Assembly: GCA_002716485.1 (NCBI GenBank)
Contig: PBBE01000043.1
Location: 1 to 33,693, forward strand
Reading direction: 5' to 3'
From: Actinomycetota bacterium
Lineage (GTDB): Bacteria; Margulisbacteria; Marinamargulisbacteria; GCA-2716485
DNA length: 33,693 nt
Numbering within the stretch: the stretch's first letter is position 1; every line of letters starts with the position of its first letter. Positions 33,692 to 33,693 of the stretch are shown here, piece by piece. A program made the position numbers and the translations under genes. The notes under the pieces were generated by a model. The model did no database searches and was not told the origin of the DNA. It saw only the letters and a program-made list of their open reading frames with translations.

Positions 33692-33693
33692 AA

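Noticed and set aside
1-33693. Mobile elements, CRISPR arrays, tRNA genes and attachment sites
   Set aside because: No transposase or integrase motifs, no spaced direct repeats of 25-40 bases and no cloverleaf-like sequence were found; gaps between genes are short.

Overview
The window is a densely packed bacterial chromosome segment of mid GC content. There are no tRNA or rRNA genes, insertion sequences or CRISPR arrays. The locus order rpsP-khpA-ylqD-trmD-rplS, strong AGGAGG ribosome binding sites and three sigma-B-type promoters point towards the Terrabacteria side of the tree (Firmicutes, Cyanobacteria or a candidate phylum near them, such as Margulisbacteria). That placement is a guess from gene order and protein flavour and was not tested. 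The signal-peptide protein, the multi-span membrane enzymes and the core genes all look chromosomal.

Layout. (1) 1-4495: two large secreted or surface proteins in tandem; the first is cut by the left edge and neither is recognisable by family. (2) 4517-8316: a consensus promoter drives rpsP, khpA, a YlqD-family gene, a strongly diverged trmD, then ahcY and rplS. rimM, usually between ylqD and trmD, is absent. (3) 8317-15365: an arginine biosynthesis run argC-argJ-argB-argF, then after a short promoter gap argG-argH-ndk, mostly with overlapping or abutting genes. With argJ the acetyl group is recycled; argD is not here. (4) 15362-17724, minus strand: a cysteine-less U32-family protein behind a palindromic promoter, then two small genes of unknown function, each with a textbook sigma-B-type promoter. 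(5) 17756-22727: pepF (minus), cinA plus a membrane-anchored methyltransferase (plus), and a canonical U32 protein (minus). (6) 22771-28140: a TrpD2/YbiB-type protein and a cyclophilin upstream of that U32 gene, a DCC-family protein (plus), a Na+/Ca2+-exchanger-type transporter and priA (minus). (7) 28309-33693: a third gene with a sigma-B-type promoter, a vitamin-K-dependent gamma-carboxylase-like membrane protein, a short-chain dehydrogenase, a lipase-maturation-factor-like protein whose N-terminal DCC domain has lost its CxxC, and the cut 3' end of a possible ankyrin-repeat gene.

Most notable: three unlinked promoters share GTTTAA-N14-GGGTA(T/G) with identical spacing, all in front of small genes of unknown function. 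They define a candidate stress regulon that is invisible from protein annotation alone. Second are the degenerate paralogues beside intact ones (U32 with and without cysteines, DCC with and without CxxC) and a TrmD with several altered signature residues.
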